From Antennarius striatus (taxonomy: Eukaryota > Chordata > Actinopteri > Lophiiformes > Antennariidae), in the NCBI RefSeq assembly GCF_040054535.1, contig NC_090781.1:3179501-3243500 (forward strand): a DNA stretch of 64,000 bases, in the 5' to 3' direction. This document shows, piece by piece, positions 1 to 22,104 of the stretch. A model generated the notes under the pieces. That model made no database searches, was not told the origin of the DNA, and saw nothing but the letters and a program-made list of their open reading frames with translations. The translations under genes were made by a program, and so were the position numbers. Positions within the stretch are counted from its first letter, which is position 1; every line of letters begins with the position of its first letter.

Positions 1-991
<991 letters not shown>

Positions 992-1078
992 CGTTCTTGA
1001 ACCACGGAGGCCTCTGTGCGAGTCTCATTGTCCTGTCCCGAGTCAGAGGTCATCGTCCTGGATTGAACGACTCAGCCC

Positions 1079-1084
1079 AATAAA
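1079..1084 (+). terminator. lyrm9: Poly(A) signal of lyrm9
   Basis: Canonical AATAAA 88 bases after the lyrm9 stop, with overlapping ATAAAT sequence and another AATAAA-like hexamer near 1150. Position and spacing fit a short 3' UTR. Cleavage was not observed, so this is motif evidence only. Confidence 0.6.
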
Positions 1085-1941
1085 TAAATGACCTCTGGGT
1101 TTAGTGTATCAAACTGCACATGGTCATAAACTGAAAGGAATTAATCTGTAATAAATTATTTCAGAAGAATTCAGTTGTCTCATTGAGCTTTGTCTCAGAA
1201 AGTCAAAGGTCATCTCACCACTCAGCTCCACTGGGTGGGGGGGGCTGGTGGCGTCCAATCCTCCACCAGGTGGGGCTCCAGCTTCTCAATGCCCATAATA
1301 TAAAAGTTATTCACACAACAAATACTAAACACAAAACAATCCCATGTATGTAAACTAACAAAAGAGGACAAACATTGGTCTTTAATACATGTATGTTAAA
1401 TTACAAAGGCTGCGGTCCAACAATCTGCATCAATATCTGGATCTGCTGCACTGACAAACACCACATATAAGTACCTGTAATTTTAAATCACTTACTGTGG
1501 AAAAGATACATCATTCTTACTTTCACACTGAAATGTCCTGAGTGTTGATAAAAACAAAACACCCACAGTTCTTCAATGATGAGGCAGACTACTGCTGAGG
1601 AAGATCATGTGACCTCACTGATCGCTATGGAAAGTTCTCCCATCTCCGTACCTCCTGTATCTACGACTGCATGTCTAACAGCGAAAACAAAGTGACTGTT
1701 TCTCAAGTTTAACGTATTTACAGACGAAAGCACATGCAGTATTTCATTTGATAAAAAAATGTAAAAGTAGATATAAACAAATAAATTCTAGAATATAAAT
1801 AGTATAAATATTTCTCTGTATAAATAGCGCCATCCTCATGGTAACTTTGAGATGCTGATCCATCTGGTGTGAACAGAACATGTTCCAGATATGTTCGAGC
1901 TGACACCACAATAATACCTGCTTAGATCTGTAGGCACAGGC

Positions 1942-1942
1942 A

Positions 1943-1976
<34 letters not shown>
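1942..1976. repeat. (CA)n microsatellite in ift20 3' flank
   Basis: About 17 CA units, located just 3' of the ift20 stop codon and probably inside its 3' UTR. On the ift20 strand it reads as (TG)n. Confidence 0.9.
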
Positions 1977-1979
<3 letters not shown>

Positions 1980-2052
1980 TGTGTAAGGATATCTCCATAA
2001 CTCAGAACAATATTAGAGCTTTGGAAAAGTGTTCGTGTGTGTGTTTGAATCT

Positions 2053-3895
2053 TCATTTCTGCAGAATGAACTGATCAATGAACTCGTTCTGCTCTGCCTC
2101 CACTCTGGATAAGGCTTCATACTCAACATGATACCTGGAAGCACAAACAACAACAACATTGGTAATACTGATGATAAACTGAGATTAACACTGATTGCAC
2201 GTGCATTCTATTGCCCGACAGTATCCGGAAATGCACTGTGTTCTGAGACTCATGGAACACAACGTATTTCCATGTATTAAAGAAACACTTAAAAGCGCTT
2301 TACATAGTCTATAAGAGGGAAAAGCTAATACAGATAGAAGGTGGTTTAATATCAGTATGGGGAGGGTCATAAATGTTTAAATTACCGTAAATAATAGTTT
2401 GTCGCAATATCGCGGAATTTCGTTATTTGCAAGTGGTCCTAGAACGCATTAACTGCAAGTAACGAGGGATCACTGTATTACAGATCATCTGGTAAAGAGT
2501 CCTCCATATCTTCGTGTTGTAATACACCCAACAGGAAATAAAACAACCCCAATGCAACTGTTTACCTCTCCAGCTGCATCTTCTTCTCTGCAATGAGAGC
2601 CTGAAGCTGCTGCTGTTTGGCTTCTCTTTGCTTTGCTACAGATTTCAGTAGGTTTCTGGCTCCAATAGCCTGGAGGAGAAGAAGATGGGACCGTTACCAC
2701 AGGAGAAGTCACCATACACTCAACTCACCAACCAATATGATGTCCGTCACCGGAAACAAACATTAGAGGATGAGCTTGTCCACAAGTCATGACTGAAAAC
2801 CATTCCTCTAATTAGTTCTGGGACAAAATACTAATTTGACAATAATCTGATTTTATTGCTCTGATTTATGTACATTTTGTTTATATTATTTAATGCTTTT
2901 GTTACCGGGTAAGTCAATTGGAACCACTTCTCATTTACAATAATGACCCGATTTACTACAAAGCAAAACACCCTCTTCTGAAAAGTGAATGGAAATTTTT
3001 TTTAAATGACAAAATTTAAAAAAAAAAGATTTTGAAACCAAAAATCATAAAAATAAATCAAATCAAACACGATTCTTCTGAAAAACTTCCCTGGTTTTAT
3101 CTGTACAATTCAGCTGTTTACTAGGTCGCGCCCTCTGCTGGTGACAAACAGAATCGCCATTCGTTTTTCATCTGGACTGATTTTGAATCCTCACTTTAAT
3201 TCAAACAGCCTCACGATGCATTGTTTCATTATTGATTACTGTAATTATTAAGTTTAAATTCTAGTCTGATCACTCTTGAGCGGTTTTATACCGCTGACGT
3301 CACACAATCCCAGATACACATTCATTTCCTGAATCTGTTTCAACCTATGAGTGACTCTGACCACAGCCGCCGGAACTTTAAACGTGACAGATATTCTTGC
3401 TGATCAGGCCGTGAATGCTCCCCGAACCAAAATGATCTGGATGAAATATGCTTTCACTCAGAAATCAATCCAAAAAAAAAAAAAAGCCACAACCAGATTT
3501 GTGTCCAGCTGCAGGCGTTTTCAGTAGGAATTCATCTACATTCAGGTGTTTCACAGCTTCAGCACAGGTTAGCAATTTCATGCTCAGCTTACCTTCATCT
3601 TTTCTCTCTCCGTTTCTTTTGCCAGTCCATCCACCAGTTCAATCAGACCTCCCACTGTCTTCTGAAACTGGACAATTTCTGCAAAGACAGCAACATTAGT
3701 GCGTTCTGTAGGCGCCGCTGTGATGGAAGGATACAGCAGGAGCTCCTGAGACAACTTGACAAACTTACTCTCCACAAATTCTTTACACTCCTCCTTGAGC
3801 TCGGCGGTCTTCTGGCTGACGTCGGGCTCCAGAACTCGCAGCTTGTTGACCTCATCAAAATAAAGGCCAGCCTCTGCCAGAGAGTCGTTCGCCAT
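2053..3895 (-). CDS. ift20: Intraflagellar transport protein 20
   Basis: Four coding exons on the minus strand (3895-3769, 3678-3593, 2669-2566, 2134-2053) add up to 132 aa, exactly the human IFT20 length. Phases are 1, 0 and 2, and all junctions are GT-AG. Diagnostic blocks are [14 protein letters not shown] near the N terminus, the conserved [14 protein letters not shown] segment across the first splice, the [17 protein letters not shown] helix, and the C terminus [16 protein letters not shown]20 is the small coiled-coil subunit of the IFT-B complex; it also sits at the Golgi (GMAP210) and sorts membrane proteins to the cilium. The ATG at 3895 was chosen because an acceptor (ctgtag) ends two bases upstream, so the longer open frame reaching 3931 is intronic. 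A non-coding exon ending at 4508 supplies the 5' end. The 3' end may use ATTAAA at 1384-1379. Confidence 0.96.
2184..2477 (+). mobile_element. TIR-type MITE copy, 5'-truncated (ift20 intron)
   Basis: The 3' end reads cgagggatcactgta and the body matches copies at 12361, 28555 and 38171 (shared gcattctattggctgaca-like, cttccatgtattaaagaaa and accgtaaataatagttt blocks). The 5' terminal repeat is missing in this copy. Full copies have inverted ends close to TACAGTRATCCCTCG and TA target duplications, which suggests a non-autonomous Tc1/mariner, pogo/Tigger-like element. The class assignment is inference. It lies in the last ift20 intron. Confidence 0.7.
3128..3143 (-). promoter_or_regulatory. 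CTCF-like motif
   Basis: GCGCCCTCTGCTGGTG matches the reverse orientation of the vertebrate CTCF core (CCASYAGRKGGC). It lies in ift20 intron 2. Motif evidence only; occupancy is unknown. Confidence 0.45.
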
Positions 3896-4507
3896 GGCTA
3901 CAGGGTCTGTCCAACGTGGACAAAAACACACCAGAGTTCAACCACCGTCTCACATGTCCTCCATCACCCCCACTGGCTCTCTGACACCCACAGAACGGAC
4001 AGGGGGCTGAATCCACCGTCACACCAACAAATAGTGACGTTAACTAGTGAAAAGAATCAAAAAGGAGTTTAAAAACATTGACCTGTGACCCAGCTGATTT
4101 TGATCAATCACAACTGAACTTTATACCACAAGTATGAGTTCATGGCCCTGATATCACATTATTTACGTTAATTCAGAGGTTTGGCCACGTAAATAAATGG
4201 AAATAAGGACAATAAGAGGGCTTTGGATTGGAGCTGTAACTTTGGAAAAGTGTACAATTCAACTATCCAAAGTGTTTTTCTACTTTTTCTCGTTTTTTCC
4301 TCCTCTGCAGTTTGGTTTAAAGGGCTGGTTCCGACTCTTCTGGGTTTCTGACGTGTCAGATGTCCGCTGGAGAACCCATTTACAGCAGCTAACGCCAGCT
4401 AGCCGATTAGCATCACTGCCGTTCCACCGATAAGTCTTATTTAAATAAAGTTTGAGGTTTTAAGATCGCTCGTCTGCATCAGTTCAATCGCGAAAAATCT
4501 GACTTAC

Positions 4508-4600
4508 TCCAAATACTTGCATTTGTAGGCAGTCTCCTCAGTTACCGACTGTTCTTCTTCTTGTTCTTCTTTTCGTCTTCTTTCTGGGACTTCCGTCACA
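4508..4600 (-). other. ift20: Probable non-coding first exon of ift20
   Basis: On the minus strand a good donor (GGA|GTAAGTC) lies at 4507-4502 with exonic sequence up to about 4600. Spliced to the acceptor before 3896 it would give a 5' UTR without coding content. The transcription start is not visible; the upper edge at 4600 is a guess based on the ETS cluster behind it. Confidence 0.45.
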
Positions 4601-4670
4601 GAGCGTCCTCTTCCGGTCCAGACAGGAAGTGGAGAACGGACTCATCCATCTGGCCAGCAGAGGGCGCTGC
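4585..4670 (-). promoter_or_regulatory. ift20: ift20 promoter: ETS sites and CTCF-like motif
   Basis: Three ETS-type cores lie close together (ACTTCCG 4589-4595, CTTCCGG 4610-4616, CAGGAAGT 4623-4630), the usual arrangement in TATA-less housekeeping promoters. They are followed by CCAGCAGAGGGCGCTGC (4654-4670), a strong forward CTCF-like core. No TATA box is seen. No clear RFX X-box, common in cilia genes, was recognised here. Confidence 0.5.
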
Positions 4671-4799
4671 GTTCCGACTGCAGTCTATCCAGCGGTTCCT
4701 GATAAACTGCAGTCGCCGGCCCACAACGCAGGCAGTACCGGCCGAAAGCCTGCTGAGATGCTGGGGGAGCCACCCCACAGCGACTGACCTTCAGTTTTT

Positions 4800-5350
4800 A
4801 CGGTCCCTACTACTATTTGTTTTTTGGATGTGAATTCCTTTTTGTGTGAATCTCTTTTAGATTTGGTGAGTGTTGTTATTTTCTAATTAGTGTTTTGTGA
4901 ATAAACGTGCTTTTAAAAATAAAAAATTTCTTCCTTTTGATTTTAAACGCAGGAAGAATTTTAAAAAATGAGTGGCAGTTTTGAAACTTTCTTTGGGGTC
5001 AAGCAAAGATGATTTATTTCAGCAGCAAGAAAAAGGTTGAAGGTTCGTCTGACTGCAGTGCAGAAACCATTTTACAAAGAATGCGTCAAACAAGAATCAG
5101 AATCGGTTTTAACTATTTCAGAGCTATGACTGATTTAGACATTATTACGAACTAGTGGTGTGTCAAGGATGTCTCATGTTCTGTGTTGAGTGAGAACCTA
5201 GTGTTCAGTCATTGTTTGGTTTAATTCACGTCTATTTTGTTTAGATTCTTCATTATTCTACTATTATTTGTTTTTGAAATGTGAATTCCTTCTTGTGTGA
5301 ATCTCTTTTGGATTTTGTGTCAGTGTGATTACTTTGTGAATAAACAAGAG
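4800..5350 (+). repeat. Duplicated ~100-bp segment
   Basis: The sequence at about 4803-4908 (tactatttg ... tgtgaattcc ... tgtgtgaatctctttt ... tgtgaataaac) recurs at about 5262-5345 with few changes. Both copies end in gtgaataaac, like the 3' end of a retroposed or duplicated transcript tail. The origin is unknown. Confidence 0.6.
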
Positions 5351-6290
5351 CCCAATAAATCTCCTTCTTGGCGTGGCGTACTACTGCCATCTGCAGGCCT
5401 ACTGTAGATCGAAATTGTAGCTTGCTCAGCTTCCTGATCTCACATCTTACAAAGACATTACTATGATCTTCATTTGATTACTTCTGTGTGTCTGTGTGTG
5501 TCCGAGTGTGTTGAAGTCCTTGTGATAACTGGATATACCCCATCCAACAATAAAATGTTGTCACCAGTGTAATATGTCACCACAGGGCCACACAGAAAAA
5601 CAAAGCAGCATTCACGCACGGTCATTCATCATCACCGCCACCTGATCGGAATGCTTCGTAAAAAATTCACATCATTTCTGGTTCTATTTAGGAACCTGAA
5701 TGCAGTCTACCTCATATCTAGGGAATGTTACATTCTATGTTCACACTGAGAAAACTTTTTTGCTTATATTCAGATAATATGAATCTGATCTTTTGGATTC
5801 TGATTTGTACATATATATATGGTCTAAGATCAGAATCTGATTCCTGCTCATTGCCATAGTGATGGCAGGTTGAGCATTTTAAGCTATGACAAGGGGAACA
5901 TCTGCAGTTGAAGTTTTTGATGGGGAAGCTGATATTTAGTGTCATTTGAGGTCCAAAGAGATGTTATTAGGAAGCAGAACGAGTCCACAGGGTTGACAGA
6001 GTGGAATGGGCGGAGTTGGTTGCCATTGCCATTGGAAAGACTATAGTTATAGGGTTAGGCCATGAGTCTAATCCAGGCTTCTCCTCAGCCCAGCTGCCCA
6101 AAAGCTGGAGCTGAGGCAGAGATGCTGCTCAGGTCTACAGCTTTACCATAATTATTCTACACTCTACTCTTAAATATCACAATATTTTTTGAAGAAAGAC
6201 CAAACAAAAGCCAACTGTATTCATGATCTAAGACTGCTATCAGATAAGTGAGACTCACCAGCCTTTCTTCCTCTAAATCGTCCCTGCTGG
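5351..6290. other. Intergenic, nothing recognised
   Basis: Between ift20 and abcg4. No conserved coding frame, RNA gene or known repeat was recognised. Confidence 0.5.
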
Positions 6291-6297
6291 TGCCTCA

Positions 6298-6672
6298 CAG
6301 CAGCACGGTGGCGCACTGGTTAGCGCTGCTGCCTCACAACACGGCAGACCTGGGTTCGAGTCCCGCTTTGTGCGGAGTTCGCATGCTCTCCCAGTGTCTG
6401 CGTGGGTTCTCTCCGGGTTCTCCGGCTTCCTCCCACCTCCAAAAGAATGCGCTTCAGGTTGATTGGCTGTTCCAAATTGCCCGTAGAAATGAGTGTGTGT
6501 GTGTGTGTGTGTGTATGGTTGTATGTCTTTGTGTGTGGCTCCATGGTGCACTGGTGTCGTGCCCGGAGTGTTCCCCGCCTCATGCCCTATGCCGCCGAGA
6601 TAGGCTCCAGCTCCCTGTGACCTGCTGTGGCGGATACAGCGGTGGTAATCTGAAAATGACTGACTGACTGGT
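6298..6672 (+). mobile_element. tRNA-derived SINE (DANA/HE1-like), with (GT)n inside
   Basis: The 5' part looks like a tRNA: a box-A-like gtggcgcactggttagcg and a clear box B, gggttcgagtcc (6352-6363). The body has the SINE blocks tctgcgtgggttctctccgg and aattgcccgtag, and the tail has gataggctccagctccctg and ends in a (TGAC)n run. These blocks are typical of the fish DANA/HE1/Mermaid type. A (GT)12 run has expanded at 6490-6514. Confidence 0.8.
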
Positions 6673-8700
6673 GCCTCACAGGCCTGAAACAGAAGCAGGG
6701 TCTGGTTAGGAATAAGACATGAATGTGAATGAACCTGTGGTTTTATCTGATCACTGGGATAGAACCATACACCCCAAATTAATCATCGATTGAGGATTGA
6801 GCTTTCAGTGTCCACACACACACACTAGCTTGTCGTAGGGCAAAGAGTACTGATGACGGTACCTGGTAGTACAGATAGGAAACAGGTTTCCACTCAATAC
6901 AGAAAAATTCTGAGATCATGAAATCAATAAATTAGATCAGGGTTTATTCGGATGTGAGACACTTTATGTCGCTGTAAAGTACAGCTCAGTGAGAATGTTA
7001 AAAAATGAATGAATGAACAAGTGGACGGGCTAAAACCCTCTCAAACCAACAACAACAGACAGATTGGCAGTACATTGCAAATATAGTACATATATAATGT
7101 TCCCTCTGCCCTTGTGATGTGAAGTCCAGAGGCGTACCGGTATATTTATACATTTTTGTGAAAGTACTGCAAATAAAACGAGAAGTAGCACCAAACATAG
7201 TGTAGCACATTGAGTCCTTACAGTACTGTTGTCATCTATGGAGGGTTTGTCCCTGACAGCGTTACCTGAACCAATGGATGCAAAAAAAAAAACCCAGAAA
7301 AAATCTAAAATTAGACCTGGAACAAAATATTGATGAGACGAAAAAGCTACTTTCCCCAACCTTTTAGGTTGAGTGACCAATCATCAGTGTCTTTAGTCCA
7401 CTGAAGCAAAATATGAAGGAAGGACATTTATTCCAAAAAGTTATCGGCATTAATTAAGGCAAACATACTTCTGTCTATTTGAGAGTCATTAACATTCTCC
7501 TCCCTGCTGCACCGTCAGCTCCCAGGAAAGCAGAGACACCTGGAGAAGCAGTACTTTCCTCCACCTTGCAACTTCTTTAAATTGTTGCTGGGTGCTTAGT
7601 GTCCACACGAATCCACTCTGCTTCCCTTAAAAAAAAGGATTTTCCTTAAATTCTCAATGCTTTGTCCCAGCGAACAGGGCTACAGTACATTGATGGACAT
7701 CCTGCGTGTGACCACTATGCATACACACTGTAGGTATAGATTTGGTATGTGCATCATAGAAAATATAATATTGTACATCATAAAATAATTAAAGCTGAAC
7801 AAGTTTTATCCTCACTAAGATTTTGAGATTTTAGGTTATACCATGGAAGTACAAAAAATAACAAAAGTCAGTGGACAATCATGATGAATTTACAACTATC
7901 AACACATCAAAAAGGAATCTAGCTCAAACAACATTTGGATTTCATTCAGTAAAAGCCTATCATTAGGGACTCCAAGTTGTCACCACCAATCAGCCATCAC
8001 TTCTGACAGGTGAGGGGAATAATGGTGGTCTTGTTACTGTGGCACCCATCACTGGTTGATCGTTGATGTGTTGGAAGTGAAAAAAAGTCAGAATCAGGAG
8101 CTGAGTGACAACAAGAATCATATTGTGATGTCTATATGACTTGTCCAGACCTGTTTAGGTTTTCCTGGTCTGCAGAGTGGTCTAAAGAAGGATGACCACT
8201 GAACCAGTGACACGATGCTCAATGGAGTGAAGGCTGGCCCAAGTTGTTCATCCAACAGAACGACTACTGCATGATAAACGCAATGATACACGTAATGCTT
8301 GTTCTAATAGACAAGTGTCATAACACAGAGCATCACAGTTTGCTGCATATGGACCAATCAGAATGGACATACTGACCAGTGTCAGTATGGGCATTCATGG
8401 TGTGCCCCAAAATGAGCAACTTATACGGGGGACGATGCATTGGTCATGGCACCTCAGCAGGTGAACTGGCACCTCTCCACTGCCAGTTCACACTCTAAAA
8501 TTTTTTGCCCAACATGGGTCTTTAGCCGGCCACCCTCTGGGCCCCAGCCCACGACTTGGTGGACTGAGCTGCTGCACCTACACCTACATCAGCAGGTGAG
8601 CATCAGAACTGGACCACAGAACAAAGTGAAGGAATGATTTGAAGAACAAGTTTGAGTCATTTTATCTCCAGATTTCACACAGCCCAGGTGTGAATATTTG
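6673..8700. other. Intergenic, nothing firm
   Basis: No open frame resembling a known protein and no RNA gene seen. The sequence is AT-rich with short homopolymers. Its right end borders the abcg4 3' UTR. Confidence 0.5.
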
Positions 8701-8707
8701 TCCACTG

Positions 8708-8713
8708 TTTATT
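8708..8713 (-). terminator. abcg4: Poly(A) signal of abcg4
   Basis: TTTATT on the plus strand is AATAAA on the abcg4 strand, 382 bases after the stop codon. It is the first canonical hexamer I found downstream. Motif evidence only. Confidence 0.5.
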
Positions 8714-9094
8714 GTCAATTCAAGAATGAATGAACTTTTAGTTTTACTGGATGGGTATGTTCTGTCTTACTGATCATCTGAACAGAATAAAGTCTGCCTT
8801 GTTTTGGTCTTGCTGTAATATGAATAGTACACTATCAGCTGCTGATTGAGGTTCCATGCCCCCTTCCTCCAGTCACATGCTCACATGTTCTGATGTCTGA
8901 GCTAAAACAGGTACATGTTGGTTCAGGAGATGATTGGTCACTTCTCTGTATTATCAGTCACTGGCATCCACAGTGGGACATATCAGAATTAGCTTAGCCC
9001 CTTGAGCAGCAAAATATGAAATGAAACACAGTTCCACATGACAAAAGAGTCCAGATCTGGAACGCCATCAGGAACGAGATGAGGTAACAGAAAA

Positions 9095-17599
<8,505 letters not shown>

Positions 17600-18425
17600 A
17601 CTAGCTCTCAGTCTGTGGGAAGAGAAGTAGGGAAGAGCAGACTAAGGCATGGTCTACTTTCTGTGTATCTACAAACTGGCTAGTTTTTGGTATATTGCTT
17701 GAAATTAATTATTGACATAATTTATGAGCTAAAACATCTAAATCAACAGTACACAACAAGAACAACAATACAAATTAATAAAAAATCAAACTAAAAAGGA
17801 CTCTTACGCATATCCTCTGGCAGACATTGATGAAAAAACACAGGTCATTAGCAACTCTCTGCAGAGATGCCAATCAGTATGTTAATATCTTGTTTATCCC
17901 AGCTGCAGAGCTGGATAGCCATCAGCTTGCAAGTTATCCTCCATTGTCAGTTCATGAGCTGTCAGTGTTGTCTCCAGATACCAATAAGAATGGCGAGTCT
18001 TTGTTCTGGGAAGATTGATCAAGCCCTTCAGGCAGCCTTCAGAAGAAGTAGGGCTTAATGTCTCGTCTCACGACTGCCCATCTCTCCCAAGGCACTAAGT
18101 TCCTCGCCCAAGAGTCACAGCCACTGAATTCTGTATTAGACTCAAACTTGGCGTGTGTCTGCCAAATTCCGTTTTCCATTATGATAAAAGTGTCCAATTC
18201 ATAATGTCTAGTGTGTGGCAGAACCTTTGACTCCTGTCCATTGTCTCCAATTGGGGGGAAAACCAGCTTTCAGGTCTCTTGGTACTGTGTTTTCCTATGT
18301 AAGCAGTTTTAGTCTTGTATATCAAGAGCTAAGTGCTGCAATATCAGAGACCGACAAACAGGCAGAGGAACATTTCCTGCATGGTGCTGATGATGCAGAG
18401 ACAGTGGTAACAAAGCATCATTAAG

Positions 18426-18477
<52 letters not shown>

Positions 18478-18491
18478 GTGTGTGTGTGTGT

Positions 18492-18572
<81 letters not shown>
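18426..18572. repeat. Long (TG)n microsatellite
   Basis: About 73 TG units with two single-base interruptions (a C near 18473, an A near 18497). It is probably within the 5' UTR intron of abcg4. Confidence 0.97.
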
Positions 18573-18573
<1 letters not shown>

Positions 18574-18947
18574 TATCTCTAATATTTCCCTATCTCTGAT
18601 ATAGGTTTCATGCTAACCTGTCTATGACATTAGTTTGAACGGTTGTCCTCAAGATTCTAAGAGAAAAAAAAACTCCTTTATCCGCCCTTTCATGATCCTA
18701 AGGGAAATCATAACTGAGTTTTGACCACTGTCAACTAAAATCCATTTCCAATAACCTGACAGGTCTAAGAAGCAGAAATATGCAACCTCCCCTGTGATCG
18801 TGAGGTGATTAATGATCACCAAAATGGAGATACATCTAATCTTCTTTGCTCTGTGTGGACCACTGTAAAAACGGTTCCCAAGTCTGAGGTGGTACAGTAA
18901 TTTGTCCTTCTTGAGACAGAAGTCTCATTTAATCGCTCATGGGGTTC

Positions 18948-19153
18948 TTAATCCCCTTGGGGATTATATTCAACTTTTTCTTTTCTACCCTTGATCTGGT
19001 TGGAGCCAGAGGGGGCTGGAGTCACCGGCTTGGGAAAAATCTGCAGACTCAGATACACCACCAAGCACCATGCCATAACGTATGGGAATCGACTACAGCT
19101 ATAGCTGCTCTCTGAAAGGTTGCTTCCCACAAACATCTTTTACTGCCTGTAGG
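18948..19153 (-). CDS. Doubtful small secreted-peptide-like ORF
   Basis: An open frame of 62 codons (19136-18948) with an internal Met whose following residues (MAWCLVVYLSLQIF) resemble a signal peptide, then a short polar tail ending in NPQGD. An acceptor-like ctccctacag lies just upstream, at about 19154 on this strand. I do not recognise the protein. It lies in the presumed abcg4 5' intron, and chance is a fair explanation. Confidence 0.12.
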
Positions 19154-20094
19154 GAGATAAAGAAAAGTCTTGTCTGAGTGTCAAAAGGCTCCGATCATAA
19201 GGAAGCAAGGTAACTGAGGGATGGGTTTGTATCCCTGCATATCACCAGTCCACTGTTACTCCACTGCTCTTAATTAGAACGGAGGTCCAGTGAGGGCAGT
19301 GAAAAGAAACCAAGAACTCACTGACCTGGGATCATACCACCTCAGATTATCTACCGTACTTCTATCTGACTGTAAGACTTGATTCCCAAATTCAAATGGA
19401 CTAAACCTCTAGCAGAATTAAACAAAGAGGTCAGGTCCAAACAGTTAAATGGACACATCAAACAGACCATACATAGCCATGCCAAATGCCTGGTTTAACT
19501 GGAATGAAGTCAGAACAAAAAACCTAATTTAATCAGTTTGTTCATATGGCTTTGTCCAGAACTGGGACTAATATGTTATGCTCCCTGGTGTATAAAAATT
19601 TAACCTACCCTTGTTGTAAGATTTAATCTAAAAGCCTATTCTACTTTTTTGGCAAAATGTGGTCAAACGTGTGATGATTGGTCCAATATTCTGTTGGGTG
19701 CACAAGTCTGTGTAGAATGTACAGAAATCCAGGTGGTGCACATGCATATAGGTCTGAAATTCCATGGAATGAATTTAGTCAAGAACGATACATCGGATGT
19801 TATCAGTTCAGGTGTTGCAGCCAAAGCTGTCCTACTATTGCATTATATACCTATTTGAACATCTAGACAACAGGTGTGTGGTCATGGTGACTGAGACTAT
19901 CTCATCATTAAAGTCTGCTGTATGAGAACACCCTAGACTAGTGGATTGTAACAAGGCAGCTGAGTAGGTAGCTGATTGCACATAGTACATGCTAACTCAC
20001 ATCAAATGGGATCACCCAAGTGTCAACAAAGAAAAAAATCTTACAGTTTCAAGATTTCAAGACGCTTCAAAGTTCACAATCTTTGTTTCACCCA

Positions 20095-20605
20095 TAGGTC
20101 CTCCTCAATGTCAGTGTTCATCCGGTCAACCTGACCATGATGGTGTTTCAAGCCTTCCGTTGTGTTGCACCTCACCTCTGGAACTCCCTCCGACAGGACA
20201 CTCCTAATATGAACCCTCCTCATAGACTCAAATTCCTACTTCAATCTTTTCACGCCTAAAATGGCTAGATTGAGTGCATCAGTGTGATCAAATCACAGAA
20301 TATGCAGGTGTCAGACTCTACAACAAAAACTGCTTCAATAATCTGTCCAATACCTGTTTTACAAACATGTAAATTATAATTTGTAGAGTAATTATAATTT
20401 CTAAATTTTTAAGATGGCGGCTTTATGCCACTTTTGTACTTACTAATGTCTGCAACTACTTTTAATTGCTGCTGTAATTGAGAATTTTCCCTTATGGGAC
20501 AAAAAAAAGAATATTGTGTCTTGTCTTGTCTTGTCTTACCTTACCTCTTCTCATCTCATCTCATCTCATCTCATCTCATCTCGTCTCATCTTATCTTATC
20601 GAGTA
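20095..20605 (+). mobile_element. L2-type LINE 3' end with pentamer tail
   Basis: The frame near 20150-20200 contains VAPHLWNSL, the typical C-terminal signature of L2/Rex-like LINE ORF2 (APxLWNSLP). It is followed by a 3' UTR with gagaattttcccttatgggac and a tail of (TCTTG)n then (TCATC)n. It is decayed and 5'-truncated. Confidence 0.6.
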
Positions 20606-22104
20606 TCTCACAAAACAGAAATTATGACATTTCAGTACCTGTTAAATTATGTAATTTTGCCTGCAACAATGGACAGAATATAACTTTACATTTCTTTCTG
20701 TTGTCTTTATTTTAGAATCTTCAAATAATTAAGAGCCATATGGAGCAGTTTACTTTAATACAAGGACTGTATATGAATATGTACAGACCATTCACCTCTT
20801 TTAGGCACAGCCCAATGTTTTTAAAATATATAGTTGTATACTATATGTTAAGGATGCCTGAGAACAGTTCTTCGTGCACATGAAGGTGACCTCCAAAATA
20901 GCCATCACTGACAGACCATTTAATACAAATCTGAGGGGGAAACAAGACAAATCTGTGGGCTGAAGAACAAACACGACAACATATCAACTGGAGATGATAT
21001 TTCTGTGTATAATGTTGAGTTCGTCATTTGAAGTCATATTCTTAAAAGAAGTAGACCATGTTGTCTCCAGTGTTACAGTATTACATAACTGGGATAATGG
21101 CAATGAGGACAAGTTCATATCTATTACCTGCGTTGTAAACCATGACCAATAATATGGGACACATTCCATTCTCACAGGTGTACAGAAATGAACATGCACT
21201 ACATGTACTGTGTCAGCTGGAGGTAATGAGTACCTCTGAACACGGGCTGCTGTGAGGATAGCTGCAGTACAAGAATCTGTCCATGTGACATTCAGCTAAT
21301 ACCACAAAAGAAGAGCCATTGGTTCTACTCTACGGTTGACTACAGAAGAGGAGATGACCATACGGATGTGAAGATCAGAGCCTGGAGAGAAGGTTAGCGC
21401 CACAGTTGAGGAGGCTTCCGTAGCAACCAAAGCTAAAACCCTCCTCAGAGCTGTAGCATATGGAGTTTCCATAAACTATAATAGGACTTGACACTCAAGG
21501 AGGTGGAAAAGGAGGAGGAGGAGTAAGAGGAGGAGGTGTAGTAGTGATAAAGTGATGATTAAAGACAATACTGTCAACATCTGCTTGTTGGGTAGTGATA
21601 TAAGATTTTAAAATAGTAGGAAAAACAACAGAGAATAAAGTTCAGAATTCTATTTTGCTATGAACAATATCAGTAGCTTTCAGTAACAAAAACCTTGATC
21701 GGTCATACGTGACACCTTTTTACATCTCACTGCATCAACACTGAAAAGGACACTTTTCACAATAGGGGCATGACATTTTTTGGAAAATAGGGTCTCTGTC
21801 TAATTTGAATAAGTGATGTAAAGAAATGTATTAGCAAAGAAATGATCCAGAGGAGCCGGACCTGTTATACCAAGGTCTGCCATCCATCCTAAACAGCCAA
21901 CATAAATATGAATTGAATGAAGGTCCAAGTCGTTTGATGGACAGTGTCCAAACCAGCCTAAATAATGGAAATAAAAACATCTGACCAAGTGTCCTCAAAG
22001 AAAGACCCCCTGACCCCCTCAGCAGCCCACTGAGGTTGGACTCTTCTGTCACAGATCACACGACATGTAAACTAACGTCATCAGAATCTCCAACCAGAGC
22101 CCGC

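Noticed and set aside
3896..3931. Longer ift20 start at 3931
   Set aside because: The extra codons lie upstream of a splice acceptor and have no counterpart in IFT20 proteins.
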